A stretch of DNA of 64,000 nt. Origin: Euborellia annulipes (Eukaryota; Arthropoda; Insecta; Dermaptera; Anisolabididae). Below, in pieces: positions 9,989-21,734 of this stretch. Position 1 is the first letter of the stretch; every line of letters starts with the position of its first letter. Both the position numbers and the translations under genes were made by a program. The stretch spans positions 62,001 through 126,000 of the forward strand of contig JAKCPI010014121.1 of NCBI GenBank assembly GCA_023213315.1, written 5' to 3'. The notes below the pieces were generated by a model, which did not search any database, was not told the DNA's origin, and worked only from the letters and a program-made list of their open reading frames with translations.

Positions 9989-10085
9989 CAGCGTGAAGAT
10001 TTTCTTCCTGAAGGCGGCGACTGGTATCCACAATAAACATGACATTAATGCAGATGGTGACTAAGAGGACACCAACGAGGACCGC
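9989..10085 (-). CDS. Candidate exon with transmembrane segment
   Basis: On the minus strand a polypyrimidine tract and acceptor (tattttttttatgtccag) precede 10085, and the donor GTGGGT follows 9989. The 97-bp exon reads AVLVGVLLVTICINVMFIVD, one hydrophobic membrane-spanning helix, then a charged TSRRLQEENLHA stretch. Base composition is more GC-rich than its surroundings and third positions vary as in coding DNA. Exit phase is 1, compatible with 6044-6192. It is probably an exon of a host single-pass membrane protein, whose extracellular or lumenal part may continue in the exons to the left. The family is not recognised. Confidence 0.5.
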
Positions 10086-10264
10086 CTGGACATAAAAAAA
10101 AATAAGACCAAAGTTAGAGAGGTCGGAGCTTTTGCTTTGTAAAATAACATTCATAATAATTAATGGCCGGATTCTTTTCCAGGGGATATTTTCAAAGAAA
10201 ACGATTCTTAATGAATCATTTAGTTAATTAATTCTTTGTCTTCGATTGGATTTATTATTTCTTG

Positions 10265-10335
10265 CAAAGGGGTCGTCCACATATTACGTAACGCGCTACC
10301 CCCTAGCCGCCCGGGGGGGGGGGGGGGGATCTGGT
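10265..10335. mobile_element. Fragment of a DNA-transposon end
   Basis: GGGGTCGTCCACATATTACG is a sequence type common at the ends of arthropod non-autonomous DNA transposons. It is followed by a C/G homopolymer run (10306-10328). The other end was not found. Confidence 0.35.
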
Positions 10336-10465
10336 CAAAACGCATCATAGGCTTAAAAATTTGAGTTCTGAACGCGTTCAGTAGTGAAAGTTTATAAAGA
10401 AGGAGTATGTGTTTTTTTTTTTTAATTAGATATCGCCTCTCTATGCATGTAATCTCTATCTTCTA

Positions 10466-10924
10466 TCTATATATATAAAAATGAAATGGGAAAAATGTAT
10501 GTATGTATGTAAATATGTATGTATATGTTCTATAGAAATCCAAAATTTTAAATGAATCCATTTGAAATTAAGTACACCTATAATACATGGCTCTGGGAGT
10601 AACGTAGTAATAATTTGAATCTCTTAAATGTTTTGGAAAATTAATTATAATCAAATTTCTTCGATATGGGAACACAAAATCAACAAGTTGGCTAGAAATT
10701 AGAGAGCGTCCTTTGTGCTGTGTGAACCAGCTTCCTACCTGACTATGGGCTGGGGTGGGGCTACGCAGCAGTTGAAAAACGAAGAGAGGACGCAGGTGAC
10801 TAACCCTTTAAACAGTCATAAACAGACCCTTTTGTGCTGTTCCCAATCGGTACCCTCGCCTCGCTTGAATATAAGATCCTTCCTTAACATCTTAACACAT
10901 GCCGAAGGCGGGCTTTGCGACTAG
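10466..10924 (+). mobile_element. Short non-autonomous Helitron
   Basis: The 5-prime end is TCTATATATATAAAAATG. The 3-prime end has a short GC-rich hairpin (GCCGAAGGC) followed by GCGACTAG, with T next. TC start, hairpin and CTAG end, and no target duplication, are the hallmarks of Helitrons. A (TATG)n-like run follows the start. There is no Rep/helicase gene, so it would need one in trans. Confidence 0.72.
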
Positions 10925-11124
10925 TTTTGATATAAAACTCATATTTACAAAACTATTAATTTATTATTTCATTAAATATATATATTTTTCAATTCAAATT
11001 TTATTTTCGTTTGTAATTTTTTGTACGAGACCTTGCTCGGCCCGTCTCGCCACACCCCCCGTCACAGTTAGTCACATATAAACAAACCACCCTGCAAATA
11101 TTATGCCACAACAGAGAACTATCC

Positions 11125-12048
11125 CCCCCCCCCTAGGGGTATCTCGGGTATCCTTGACAAGGCGACAGCAACTACGTTGCTAGTCCCTTTCCGATAAACC
11201 ACCTCGAAGTCGAATTGCTAGAGTTGAAGAGCCTATATAGCCAGCCTTCCAGTGGGATCTTTCGGGTTAAGCAACCACATGAGACTCGCATGATCCGTGA
11301 CTACGGTGAACCTATATCCTTCCAAGTAGTGCTTATGCTTAGTAATACCCCATAAAACTGCCAGGCACTCCTTTTCCGTGACAGAATAATTACGCTCGCT
11401 AGCGGTGAGCGTTCGTGAACTATATGCAATCACTCTCTCCAATTCATCCTGAACATGAGTAAGAACAGCTCCCAAGCCCACGTTGCTGGCGTCTGTATTC
11501 AAAACGAATGGTAGTGAGAAGTCCGGCCTGGCCAAGATGGGGGCCGACGTAAGAATGGTTTTGACCCAATTAAATGCCTTCTCCTGAGACTCTCTCCAGC
11601 TCCATCTAACGTTCTTCCTAAGAAGCTCTGTTAGCGGGGAGGCCACTGTGAAGAAATTAGGAACAAAACTCCTATACCACCCCGCCATTCCCAAAAAACG
11701 CTTGAGTGTTTGGTGGTTATGCGGAACCGGAAACTCCGTCACCGAAGACACCCTTTCCGGATCCGCTCCCATCCCTTTCTCATTAACCAAAAATCCTAAA
11801 TATCTCACCTCCGAACACCCAAACTCACACTTCTCGTTTACCCTAAGCCCAGCAGTCTTTAATCTCCGAAAGACCTCGTCCACCATTCGGCAATGCGTCA
11901 GAAAGCTAGGAGTGCATACCAAAAGATGGTCCAAATAAACCACCACGTAAAAGCTCCGGTCCAAAAACCATATCGGCTAGACGTTGGAATGAAGCAGGGC
12001 TTCCGGAAAGTCCGAAGGGCATAACTCTAAATCTAAATAGGCCTCTAC
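11125..12048 (-). pseudogene. gypsy RT palm end and RNase H, catalytic Asp lost
   Basis: Minus strand, part of the 11125-15890 element. Open frames 12097-11906 and 11964-11233 give FRVMPFGLSGSPASFQ, then the RT catalytic box as YLDHLL, in which the second Asp of YxDD is His. Then come KCEFGCSEVRYLGFLV and the thumb, and RNase H (FVLNTDASNVGLGAVL, VIAYSSRTL, NYSVTEKECLAV, TDHASLMWL). A frameshift near 11235 leads into FEVVYRKGTSN at 11200-11160. Integrase is absent, so the copy is truncated. Upstream coding continues at 14257 beyond the LINE insertion. Confidence 0.85.
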
Positions 12049-14239
12049 ATTCTGGAAAGCAGTCAGCATTTTTAGAAAGAAAACTGATAAAAGTCAAATT
12101 TTGAAACCAGAAGAATGGAATCAGTGGTTAAAAGCTATTTATGGAGAGAAGGTTACACACTCCGTCCACTTCTATGACTCTGGAAACTCATACTTGGATA
12201 GCCATATCACAACTGACGAGATTCATAATGCCATGAGACGCTGCAAAAATAACAAAACACCAGGATCGGATGGGCTTTCTTACGAGTTTTATAAATATCT
12301 ACCTTCCAACTGGCTTGCATATGTGGAGACAATGTTTAACAAGATATTAGACTCTGAGAGGATACCTGGTGGTTAGGGTGAAATTGAGATGACAATGATG
12401 TACAAAAAAGGCGATAAACATGATCCTAACAACTACAGAGGTATTGCTCTTGTTAATTGTATAGCCAAACTCTTCACTCAAATTTTGCAAACTAGACTTG
12501 AGATGTGGTGCCGCATCGCTGACACAATACCAGAATCACAGGCTGGTTTTCGTAAGGGCAGATGTTGCATGGACAATTTGTTCGCTCTTAACTCGCTTAT
12601 CCAGATTTGCCTTCAAAGACCCGGAGGAAGATTGTATGCGGTCTTTGTAGATTTTGAGAAGGCTTTTGATTCCCTCCCCCATCAAAAACTGTGGTTGAAG
12701 ATCTTCAACATGGGAGTCAGCGGAAAATTTATTAGAATTATTAAAAATCTTTATGATCAGGCTAGGGTGAGAGTAAAAACAAGTTCAGGGAGGTCTGAAC
12801 CGACGGATGTGACGAAGGGAGTCCTTCAGGGTGAGTGCCTGAGCCCGCTCTTGTACTCGATGTATGTGGCAGATATGGAAGACCATTTTCGAAATCATGG
12901 ATGCTCAGGGATATCGGTTAATGCATCGTTGGAAATTCTGCAGCTCATGTACGCGGACGACCTAGTGCTTCTTTCCAATACACCGTCAGAGACAAATAGA
13001 AAATTGAAAGCATTGTATGAGTACTGTAGCAGAAATGGACTTAAATTAAATATAAAGAAGACTAAAATTATAATTTTTCATAAGGGTCGTTTTGCTGGGA
13101 CTACTCACTTTAAATATGGCGATTCTCTCATAGAGTGTGTTTCTAAATATACATATCTTGGAGCGTCATTCTCCAGCTCAGGGCTTTTCTTGACTGCGAC
13201 AAAAGATGCAATGAGCAAGGCATTTCTCGCTTCATCGGCAGTAATTGGAGTATATCAGCGTTCAAGGGCCTCTGGTTGGGATTCGGCAGTACGTTTTTTC
13301 GAAGCTATGGTAACAAGTACCTTGTTGTACGGTGCCCCAATATGGAGTTTGCGGTATCTGGACTTAATTGAGAGAGTTCAGACAAACTTTTTTAAAAGAC
13401 TGCTTGGGCTTTCAATTACAACACCTGATGCTGCCGTGAGACTCGAGACAGGTAGAATAAAGCTGGCCCATATGGTTTTGAGATCTACATTGAAATACCT
13501 AAGAAAGATACTTCACATGGAAGAACATAGATACCCGAAGATATGTCTTATGAAACTTATAACTATGGATAAATGCCACAATATAAGGTACAACTGGGTA
13601 ACACAGGTCAGAGCGCTATTGGCATCGGCGGGGATGGTTGATGTGGATCTGGCTTCATCGGATGCGGTCGCGTCTGTCCTTGGGTCGTCGCTGGATGCCT
13701 ATAAGGAATTATTAATGAAAGAGGACTTTAAATTTATGAAGGAGTCCCTGAAAAAATTCCTGGCCCAGTTGAGGTTAACCAGTAAGCGCTTCCTGAAGCT
13801 CGGTCTTAACAATAGAGTTAATATAATCAACCAAGAGGAAGTGTGCACCATGTGCAATCTATATAGGAAAGAAACATTATTTCATATTGTGGTGGAATGT
13901 CCTTTATATACCCCAATGAGAGTTGGATATTTGGACCGGGTAGGAGATGTGCAAACGATGGAAGAGCTGTTCCCTGATACTCGAACCTTCAGTTTCCTCC
14001 CTTAGAATGGTTTTCTTCTATATGGCCTCCGCCATGAAATTGAGAACTTTTGTACTGAACGAATGAAATGTAGCTTCATATGTTTTGTTATATTATTTAA
14101 GTTGTTATTGAATTATCTTTAATTTGGAAGAAAGCTAAAATGTGGTGTAGATGTTGTAATATCAATTGTATTCTTTTGTATATGTGTGTGCACTATGATA
14201 CAATAAATTCTAATCTAATTCTAATCTAATCTAATCTAA
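12049..14239 (+). mobile_element. 5-prime truncated LINE inserted in gypsy RT
   Basis: TCTAAATAGGCCTCTAC lies at 12032-12048 and 14240-14256, a 17-bp target duplication taken from the gypsy RT gene. The insert is open from its first bases and ends in TCTAA repeats (about 14208-14239), a simple-repeat tail rather than poly(A). Because the target also begins TCTAA, tail and duplication overlap by a few bases. The insert lies opposite to the gypsy reading direction. Confidence 0.92.
12050..14005 (+). pseudogene. LINE ORF2: reverse transcriptase and C-terminal zinc knuckle, one stop
   Basis: The frame is continuous from the insertion point to 14005 except for one TAG at 12374-12376, where related proteins usually have Trp. 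RT blocks in order: NNKTPGSDGLSYEFYK, KKGDKHDPNNYRGIAL, SQAGFRKGRCCMDNLFAL, FVDFEKAFDSLPH (motif A), GVLQGECLSPLLYSMY (motif B), LMYADDLVLL (catalytic motif C), then GLKLNIKKTKI. The C-terminus has CTMCNLYRKETLFHIVVEC, the zinc knuckle of non-LTR ORF2 proteins. The apurinic endonuclease and ORF1 are lost by 5-prime truncation. It is a jockey/I-superfamily-like LINE; the exact clade is not certain. A single nonsense mutation and an otherwise clean frame indicate a young copy. Confidence 0.9.
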
Positions 14240-14256
14240 TCTAAATAGGCCTCTAC

Positions 14257-14660
14257 CCGGCACAATTAAACAAGTAATGTCCTTACTGGCCTCGTCAGCC
14301 AGTGGGACCTGCAAGAATGCCTGCTTCAAGTCTATCTTGGGCAAATATTTAGGGTGGTGGAGACCATCTAAAAGTTGTGTCATTTTTCGGCATTGGGTAC
14401 GAATCTTTCTTCGATAATGCATTAATCCTCCTGTAGTCTACACAAAACCTATATTTATCTTCTTTTCTTACCATTACCACCGGTGAGGCCCATTCGGCGT
14501 GACTGGGCTCCAAAAGACCCTCTGACAAGTACTTATCCATCTCATTATACATGGCCTCCAGAACTCTAGGTGAGTATCGATAGGCCTTTTGCTTAACAGG
14601 GTTTGCATCTCCCACGTCTATTTTGTCGGTAATCAATGTGGTTCTTCCTACATTACTCCT
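14257..14660 (-). pseudogene. gypsy RT N-terminal part, upstream of the LINE insertion
   Basis: Minus-strand frames 14636-14349 and 14422-14231 give VKQKAYRYSPRVLEAM, GLLEPSHAEWASPVVMV, YRFCVDYRRINAL, then LPKIDLKQAFLQVPL (motif A with its catalytic Asp). The two frames are offset near 14390, a frameshift. Together with 11125-12048 they make one RT gene split by the LINE. Confidence 0.85.
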
Positions 14661-14811
14661 TCAGGAATTCATCCTCCTGACCACTATCCTGCAATTTCGA
14701 AGCCTTTCTCTCGCTAAATATCTGTATACCCTGAACCCCCTCCCCTGACATCAGCTCGATGGGAGGGTTAGTATAAAATGGATGGACAATCTCCGGGCAG
14801 CTGCCAAAACT

Positions 14812-15372
14812 CTAGGTGGTATTAGAGTTCAGATTCAACCCCATCTTGATTATCATATCCAACCCTAATATCACTGGTACCGTAAGAGCAGGTAAATAGT
14901 GGAGAACCAAGCTTTGGGCGGTGCCCTCCAACTCGACCTCCACATGGCAAGCCGTGTCTATAGAACAAGACTCCCCATTAGCGACCAATGCGGTAAATGG
15001 GTGTAAGGAAACCGGTTTCCACTCCCAATCCCTAATGAGAGAAACACTCTGAGAACCTATGTATGATTTGCTGGACCGGGTGTCGACTAAAGCCCATAAT
15101 ATACTCCCACCGATGTTCTTCAGACTATTGTTCCTGAAGAGAATAAACCATTTCTTGACCAGACTTTCGGTGTTATACATTGCTCCAATTGCAGAATGAT
15201 AAGAAGATAGATTTCTGAATTGAAAATTAGGGTCTGGTTTCAAAGAAGAGGCTAGAGGGACCCCCTCCTCTATCCTCGATTTCCTTTTCCTGGGATGCAG
15301 GAAGAACATGACGCTGTTACTTCTCCCGGTTTTCCACATCGGTAACAAAACCTTCGTCGAGGTTCCGGACAC
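14812..15372 (-). pseudogene. gypsy retroviral-type aspartic protease region, active-site change
   Basis: The minus frame has ILWALVDTRSSKSYIGS: the catalytic triplet, normally Asp-Thr-Gly, reads Asp-Thr-Arg. Further conserved segments are HVEVELEG and VPVILGLDMI (the hydrophobic-Gly flap partner). The Gly to Arg change would destroy activity. It lies between Gag (15270-15884) and RT (14636 down), the normal gypsy order. Confidence 0.8.
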
Positions 15373-15890
15373 TTACTACATAAATGATGCCCTCCACTAT
15401 TCCAGCACTCAAGGTATTTATTCTCGCTTAAGGGGGTCCTTTCCCAATTTCTAGACTCGCTTCTCGATAGGGTCTCCGTTTTGGATGATAGGTTTTTGTC
15501 GGCCTCCCATCTTGGAATCGCTCCCATACTATGAAATAGAGAGGAAGATTGTTTAGATGGTCCCGAGGAGATGTTACCTTTCCTACCCGTCGATTTATTA
15601 TCTTCCCCTAAGAGTTCTGCCACCCTACTTCTGGAAGTGATGAAATCCCTTAAATTCTTATATGATGGTATAGTGGATCCCGAGTATTTATTTTCGAACC
15701 CCTTTCTAGTATCTGCCTCTAGATTTTCTAAAGTCAGGTGCAGCGGAATAAAATCTGACAAATCGGGGATATCAAGAGAACGGAGTGCATTAAAGCTCTT
15801 CATGTGGAAGTGCAAAAATCTTTTAAGATTTCCATAAGAGGCGTCCTTCATGATCTTAAATTGAGTAATCTTTGAGAGGTACATCCCCCG
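15270..15890 (-). pseudogene. gypsy Gag C-terminal part with zinc knuckles
   Basis: The minus frame 15884-15270 begins inside Gag (LRSLDIPDLSDFIPL) and contains a polar linker and a double cysteine motif (CWNSGGHHLCSKC, then CYRCGKPGEVTASC). The second knuckle has Val where His is normal. The N-terminal Gag and the 5-prime LTR are missing; similarity stops near 15890. It overlaps the protease frame by about 100 bp in another frame. Confidence 0.78.
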
Positions 15891-15899
15891 AGAAGAAAT

Positions 15900-18365
15900 T
15901 CAAAATGTTATAAAAACTAGTAATCTAAAGAAATTATGATTTCCGCTCTTTAATTTCAATTGAATTTGTTACTAATCAATTTAAATAAATAGGAAATGGG
16001 TCTAAATGGCCATAGATGCCGACAAAGTCCTTAAATAAAAAAAAAATAAAAAAAAAACCTCCCCCCGACAAACTTGCATTAATCCGCCACTGTTTCCAAC
16101 TTGGATATTAGAAAATATTCAAATAATCAACTTCAACACCTTGCCATATACCCTACCTATATAATCCTGACTGACATAAAATGAATAATAACAAAAAAGC
16201 GGAAGTTTGCAGATTGCTTCTGTCATTTATATTCGTGAAGTTAGGATGCTGGTGCCATGCTTGTGTTTCTAATATTACCTATAAATTATATTTAAAAAAA
16301 GCAAATTTTAGTATTTTTTATTATTTTAAATAAAGGACATGCGTTGTTCAGCTGCAGCAAATGTTCAAAGAGAAAGGTCACCCCAAACCCAAGTTTATTA
16401 GTTGCCAGCTCTATGTGTTGGATCACCTTCTGTTCTTATGGGCGATGAGCTCCATGGGTTGTCTAAATCACCAAACATCCACTACTTCTTTGTGCAGGAT
16501 TTGATTAGCAATTATTATTAATTGAAAGTAGCCTTCAGCAACGTTAAAACTAAAATTAAGGAAACAGGCGGCTGAAGAGACGTCATAAAGTTTCTCTATC
16601 ACCTCACATGAGTGAGACGTCTTCCGTCACTTCGCTGAGATTAATGAAATACCCTTTCGTTAAGTTTCAACAAATTCCAAAGATCAGCAATGCACGCTTG
16701 ACCTCTGGTGCCATTCTAGCCCTTCTTGCGTTTATTCTGATGTCTGAAACCTCTAATACTGGTTGAGTCAAATTTGTTCATTCATTTCTTACTAATGGAC
16801 TGATCATTAATTCAGCAGCCAATCGTTTAGCGCTGAAGATTTTGATGAATCTGCAGTTCTGAATCAGGAGGCCTTAATTGTTTGAAAACCCACTGGAAAA
16901 TAGATGAGTTCCCAATCAACATTGCCCGAAGTAACCAATGTTGTAAGCGTGCGATCAATTATGGAAGAATTGCAAGGCTCCTGCCTCAACAAGGACAACT
17001 CTCACTGAGATGCATCCTCACCAATGGCATTAATTACAGTGACTTCAAAAAATAGGGAAAAATCTGATCAATCAAATTTTCAAATCATTTTGTGCGTGAC
17101 GTTTTTTTATCAAATCACCTTGAAAGTAAGATTTTATTTAATCTTTAGTAAAAGTTCATCAAATTATTATACAGGGATACTAGATTATCAAAAAGCCATA
17201 CCCCTAATACATATACTCGAAAGCTTTGTTATCCAAATGAAAGCAAAATTGCTACATCTGTTGCAAGCGGCCCTAACCTTTAGCATATTGTAAAATATAT
17301 CACATCTCATCATTTTGTTCTTAAAAGAAGTTGAATCAAAATAAAAATAACAAATATATCTACTTCTTTTATCAATGAAATGATGAGATGTATATTTTAC
17401 TATAAGAATAAAACTAAAGAGGGTTTTTGCACTACATAAAAAAGCCAGTTAACAGAGACTCCTCCACTAACTACTCATAGATGAAGCTACGGGCCCTAAG
17501 TGTGCTCTTCCTCCCTTTGGGAATATCCACTTTAACCTAACCTAAGTTACATTAAAATATAAAGGTATGACAGGTAAAAAAATTCAATTAAGTTTTGCAG
17601 AAGGGTACCTGGAAGAGTTTAGTGAGCAGTCTTCGGCGATGTAATGGGATGGTCGAGGGTTCTCGGGGCCCCACATGAGGAGCTGTGGAGACTAGTAAAA
17701 GTCCCCTACGAGGAACAAAAGGCGTGGCCCGCGGATTGGGTTGCCACTGGTCCATGGTCGGCAGGCCACGCTGCTCTGCTCGTCACCTACGGCCACATAG
17801 GCTGCAGAAAAAAAAAACATTTTTGACAAAAAAAGCCAACGGTCACAATAGGCCTATTATTAAACCTCATCAAATGTTTCTTTTTTTACTATTCATTCTC
17901 TTTAAAAACAGAACCACAGTTGGTGCAAAATATTTAAAGGTTATATATAATTTGGTACAATAAGCTTGTCCATAAGTGGACGGCCTGGTAATAAAATATT
18001 ATTTTCACATTTGAAGGGTGTTTCTTACGAAGGAACATATGTTTTCAATTAAATCCCATTAATGTAAAAAGTCTGAATTTTTATTCAATAAAAATCATAT
18101 GGAACCCAAAAGAGCAAATGAATGATTTTATATCAGTAAAAATATTCAACTTAATGAATATTTTAAAATTTATTTAAATATTACTTTTTTTTGGGGGGGG
18201 CTCCTCCTCCCCTCATAGCCCACCGATCCTCACCAGTGATAATTCGGTCGCAACAGGAAGAACCGGAGTATGGCAGAACGGCAGTGCCTTGGTGTGCCAT
18301 AAAAGGAAATAACTTCGTTCTGAATCGAACTCGTCAAATTAATAAATATAAATAAAATATATTAA
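15900..18365. other. Unassigned stretch, no supported gene
   Basis: 16400-17040 is less AT-rich and may be a very old coding or transposon remnant, but every frame is broken. 17480-17820 has a GC-richer segment with a 60-codon frame that matches nothing I know. A G-run lies at 18192-18199. I found no inverted or direct repeat partners here. Confidence 0.4.
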
Positions 18366-18369
18366 TAAT

Positions 18370-19390
18370 ATGTATATTAGATGCCAGAGAAGGATCAAGG
18401 AAACCGCAGATCTGATTCAAACATGTCAAACTCTTGCGAGTATATATTTGCCACTCCTGTGCAGCGATTTATTGGGGAGAGCTGGCTCCTCCAATCAACC
18501 ACTAATAGAACACACGACCTCAGATTGGGTCTAGGAACTCTGATGTTAATAGAGGCCCCGGTATGTTAGCCCTTCCATGGAGAACACTGTGGAAAAATCT
18601 GAGATCGTTTATGGTCCTCCTGGCTTCCAGAGACTCCAGCCTCAAATGCTCACATGCCCACAGGTAAGTCATAGACCTTGGGATGAGGGATTTATAGGAG
18701 AGGTAATCAATGAATTTCCTTTGCACCGCTTCTATCATTTCATCGGTATAACCTCTCTTTCTATTCCAGATGACAATTCAGTACTCGAGCTGGCTTCTTA
18801 CTAAGGACTTGTAAAGAAGCAACAATGTTTCTACACGTGTGAAACTTCTTCCAACCCACTTAATTAAACCTAAGCATTTTCTAACTCTGGATGTTATTAT
18901 ATTCACATGTTCCGCAAACAAGAGCTTGGGGTCCATGTGAACACCCAGGTCTCTTATCAGGCTTTCCTGATTGTGCCCATCTAGACTGTACCGGAACAAC
19001 GATTCAGATTTCTTTCTAGTGTACCTCCCCATTTACAGTCTTGCCAACATTAAGTGGGAGGAGATTGTTGACTCCCCAGTCCCAGACTCTATCAATGTTC
19101 TCCTGCAAAACGACATGGTCATTAGAGGTGGTAATCCTTTTATAAATTTTCCCATCGTCCGCATAAAGAAGAACAGGACAGGTCAAAGAATCCACAAAGT
19201 CATTTATGAAAACTAAGAAGAGTGGTCCCGAATTAGATCCCTGGGGCACTCCCGAGGTGATGGCAAATGTCTCAGACATAGATTTAAGGTATCTAACACG
19301 AAAAGTTCTCCCCTTCAGATATGAATGAACCCATCGTGTCAGCCCATCAGCAAATCCGAAAGGTTTGAAAGGTTTTAGCGAAGAAACCAA
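18370..19390 (-). pseudogene. jockey/CR1-like LINE ORF2 remnant, 5-prime truncated
   Basis: Minus frames 19390-19016, 19032-18778 and 18738-18520 join as one RT C-terminal half: SGVPQGSNSGPLFLVFINDF (motif B), VLLYADDGKIYK (motif C with both Asp), SLIRDLGVHMDPKLLF, then the thumb and VRSQLEY, and a C-terminal tail. At least two frameshifts separate the parts. The 5-prime end of similarity is near 19390. The ORF2 here resembles that of 50821-53727 but is a different copy and subfamily. Confidence 0.82.
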
Positions 19391-19994
19391 ATTGATATCT
19401 TTTTTGGTTTAGAAATTAATGTAAAGTCAAAATTTTACCCATAAATGACCATTTGGGGCCCTTAAAATCGGAATTTCGAAAAATCGGTTCTTAAATGACG
19501 CCTTGGGCACAAATGTTTAAATTTGCCTCTTTTTAGTTTTTAAAGTTTTAAATTTGCCTCTTTTTAGCATTTTTAAACTATAATTTATTAAATTGAAGGC
19601 TGTAAATAATTAAAATAAATTATTAAAAAAAAATTTTGAATTTGCCACTCCGACTCCGCCCTCTCTGAATTTCGCCAATCAGCGCTATCCCTGAGGCCTG
19701 ATTGGTAGGTTCACACATCTTACATCGGTTTAAGCGCTTTATATATAAGTATGATTTAATAAATTGTAAAAATTACTAAATTATTTATTCTTTACTTAGA
19801 TGTAAAATCTATTAAATATATACAATTAATTATTCAAAACAAAAAAAAATTTATTTGCTAATTGGATTATTGTTTTACTGTTAGACTTAATTTCTTATTT
19901 AATTATTATTATTCATTCAAAATATTATCTACTATTTAGTTGCAAAAATATATAAGTGTTTATTTGTTACTAGCAATGTTTAACTATTGATATC
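19391..19994. other. AT-rich stretch, no gene seen
   Basis: Two similar lines (AAATTTGCCTCTTTTTAG at 19517 and 19552) form a short direct repeat. No other structure was found. Confidence 0.4.
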
Positions 19995-21195
19995 TGTTAT
20001 GTTGGGATATTTATATAAAAATGGGTTCAATAAATGAGACTTGTTAGTTAGATGGTTTGTATTCAAACTGTTTATTTTCGATAAACACATTGAAGCAAAA
20101 TGTTCTCTAGAGTTACACCTATTGCAAATTTTATTATCAGCTGGGCACCGGCTATCACAATCGTGTTTATAACCACATTTTCGATAAATTCTTTATTTGG
20201 CCAAATACCTGGACTCTGCACCACTCGAAACACCGGGGTACCTCGAACGCTGCGTTGCCACGTCGCCGCTTACTGAAGTCGACGATGGAACAGGAACATG
20301 ACGGCGAATGTTCGATGACTCTAAAAATCTACCAGGAACACGCCTCGAATCTGCCGTCGGCCTCTTCTTTACGACGTCGACCTTCGCACTGGACTCCTGC
20401 AGCCGAAACTTTTCAGCCTGCTTTGAAGCGAGTTCTCTCGAACGACAAATATCCAAAGCCAAGTTCATTGTTAGATTCAAAGTCCTCAATAAAACCTACT
20501 TAGTGTTTTTATCATTTATCCCGCAGACGAAAATATCTCTAACTAAATCGTTTCTGAGAAGTCCAAAATCACAACTTGCACTCAAATTTTTCAACGCCGT
20601 TAAATAACATTCATATGTTTCATTTTCATCTTGCTTGCGGTTACAGAAAATATATCTCTCATATGTAACATTTTTCAGCGGTATAAAATGATGTTCAAAT
20701 TTCTTTATCACCTCATCGTACACTTCTTTCTTGGAATCTTCGAAGTCAAACAACTTAAAAATTTCTCTCCCTTCCTCACCAAGGTAATGAAGGAGCAAGG
20801 CGATCTTCCTCTTATCTGGCGTCGATTCACCCAGAAAGGCATTCACGAAGACATCAAACTCCTCCTTAAACTTCTTCCAATTCACCGACAGATCGCCTTC
20901 AAACCTCATCTTCGATATGCAGCCCGTCACATTAAACACGCTCTCCTCCATGCTTTCTTCTTTCTTCTTTTTCATTTTTTTTTATTCTCTTCTTCACCAA
21001 ACAAGTCAAACAGTCACTACAACCGCTGCCACCATGTTATGTTGGGATATTTATATAAAAATGGGTTCAATAAATGAGACTTGTTAGTTAGATGGTTTGT
21101 ATTTTATTGAAGTAGTTTTCTCGTTCTACCTTCACTACAAGCAAGTCCATGTTGCGTCATTAAATGCTCGCGCACTCTCATACTCTCATATAACA
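19995..21195 (-). mobile_element. Internally deleted gypsy retrotransposon with 5-bp TSD
   Basis: Read on the minus strand, the 5-prime LTR is 21195-21035 (161 bp), starting TGTTA and ending TAACA. Directly after it is a primer-binding-type sequence TGGTGGCAGCGG. Gag follows, then only about 66 bp of the 3-prime LTR (20060-19995). ATATC flanks both outer ends (19990-19994 and 21196-21200). The deletion joins the Gag zinc-knuckle region to the LTR and removes protease, RT, RNase H and integrase. The paired ends prove one insertion event followed by internal loss. Confidence 0.88.
20065..20975 (-). pseudogene. gypsy Gag of the deleted element, one frameshift
   Basis: Frame 20975-20496 starts at an ATG (MKKKKEESMEES) 60 bp after the primer-binding site. 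It contains NWKKFKEEFDVFVNAFLG, LLHYLGEEGREIF and KKFEHHFIPLKNVTYERYIF, a Mag-like gypsy Gag. A frameshift near 20492 leads to NLALDICRSRELASKQAEKF, and another near 20190 to a double zinc knuckle (CGYKHDCDSRC, CNRCNSREHFASMC) ending at about 20085. It is related to, but clearly different from, the Gag at 1276. Confidence 0.82.
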
Positions 21196-21200
21196 ATATC

Positions 21201-21734
21201 TCCACTGTCCAGTCTCGGACTTATCTATTTGTTCGTTATCTTATATAATAGCAAATATTATTTGGGGGGAGAATCTTACACAAATGAAAATGTAAGAATT
21301 AAATTATTTATTCTTTACTTAAATATTAAAATTTAAAAAAATATCTAACTAATTAATCAATTATTCATTCGTTCAAAATTATTAAATTATAAGAATATTT
21401 ATTCGTTACTCAAATGTAAAAATTAATTACATTAAAACATATAATTAAACTATTTATTTTTTCTATCTCAAAAATTCTAGAAAAACCACTAACTCATTTA
21501 AAAAGAAAAAAAAATATATAATTATCAAAATATTAAAAAAAAATAATTATTTAACTATTCATATCCAATTACTGAGATATTCAAAATTATAAACTTATTT
21601 AATTGTCGTTGGATGGTGTGGTCTGGTAAAATTTATATATAAAATTCTAGAGGTTTTACTCAGACTAATAAAAATTCAAGGTGTTCTTGAAAAATAAAAA
21701 TTCTAAATAATTAGAATATAATTGATTCAAAAAT
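21201..21734. other. AT-rich flank of PLE, no gene
   Basis: Very AT-rich with TTATTTATT-type words. Nothing recognisable. Confidence 0.4.

Noticed and set aside
12101..12376. A separate small gene before the LINE RT
   Set aside because: It is the same reading frame as 12389-14005, split by one TAG.
17530..17545. CCTAACCTAAG as telomeric repeat
   Set aside because: Only two units are present, which is expected by chance.
20255..21077. Plus-strand frames over the gypsy Gag (for example 20631-21077)
   Set aside because: They are antisense shadows of the minus-strand Gag.
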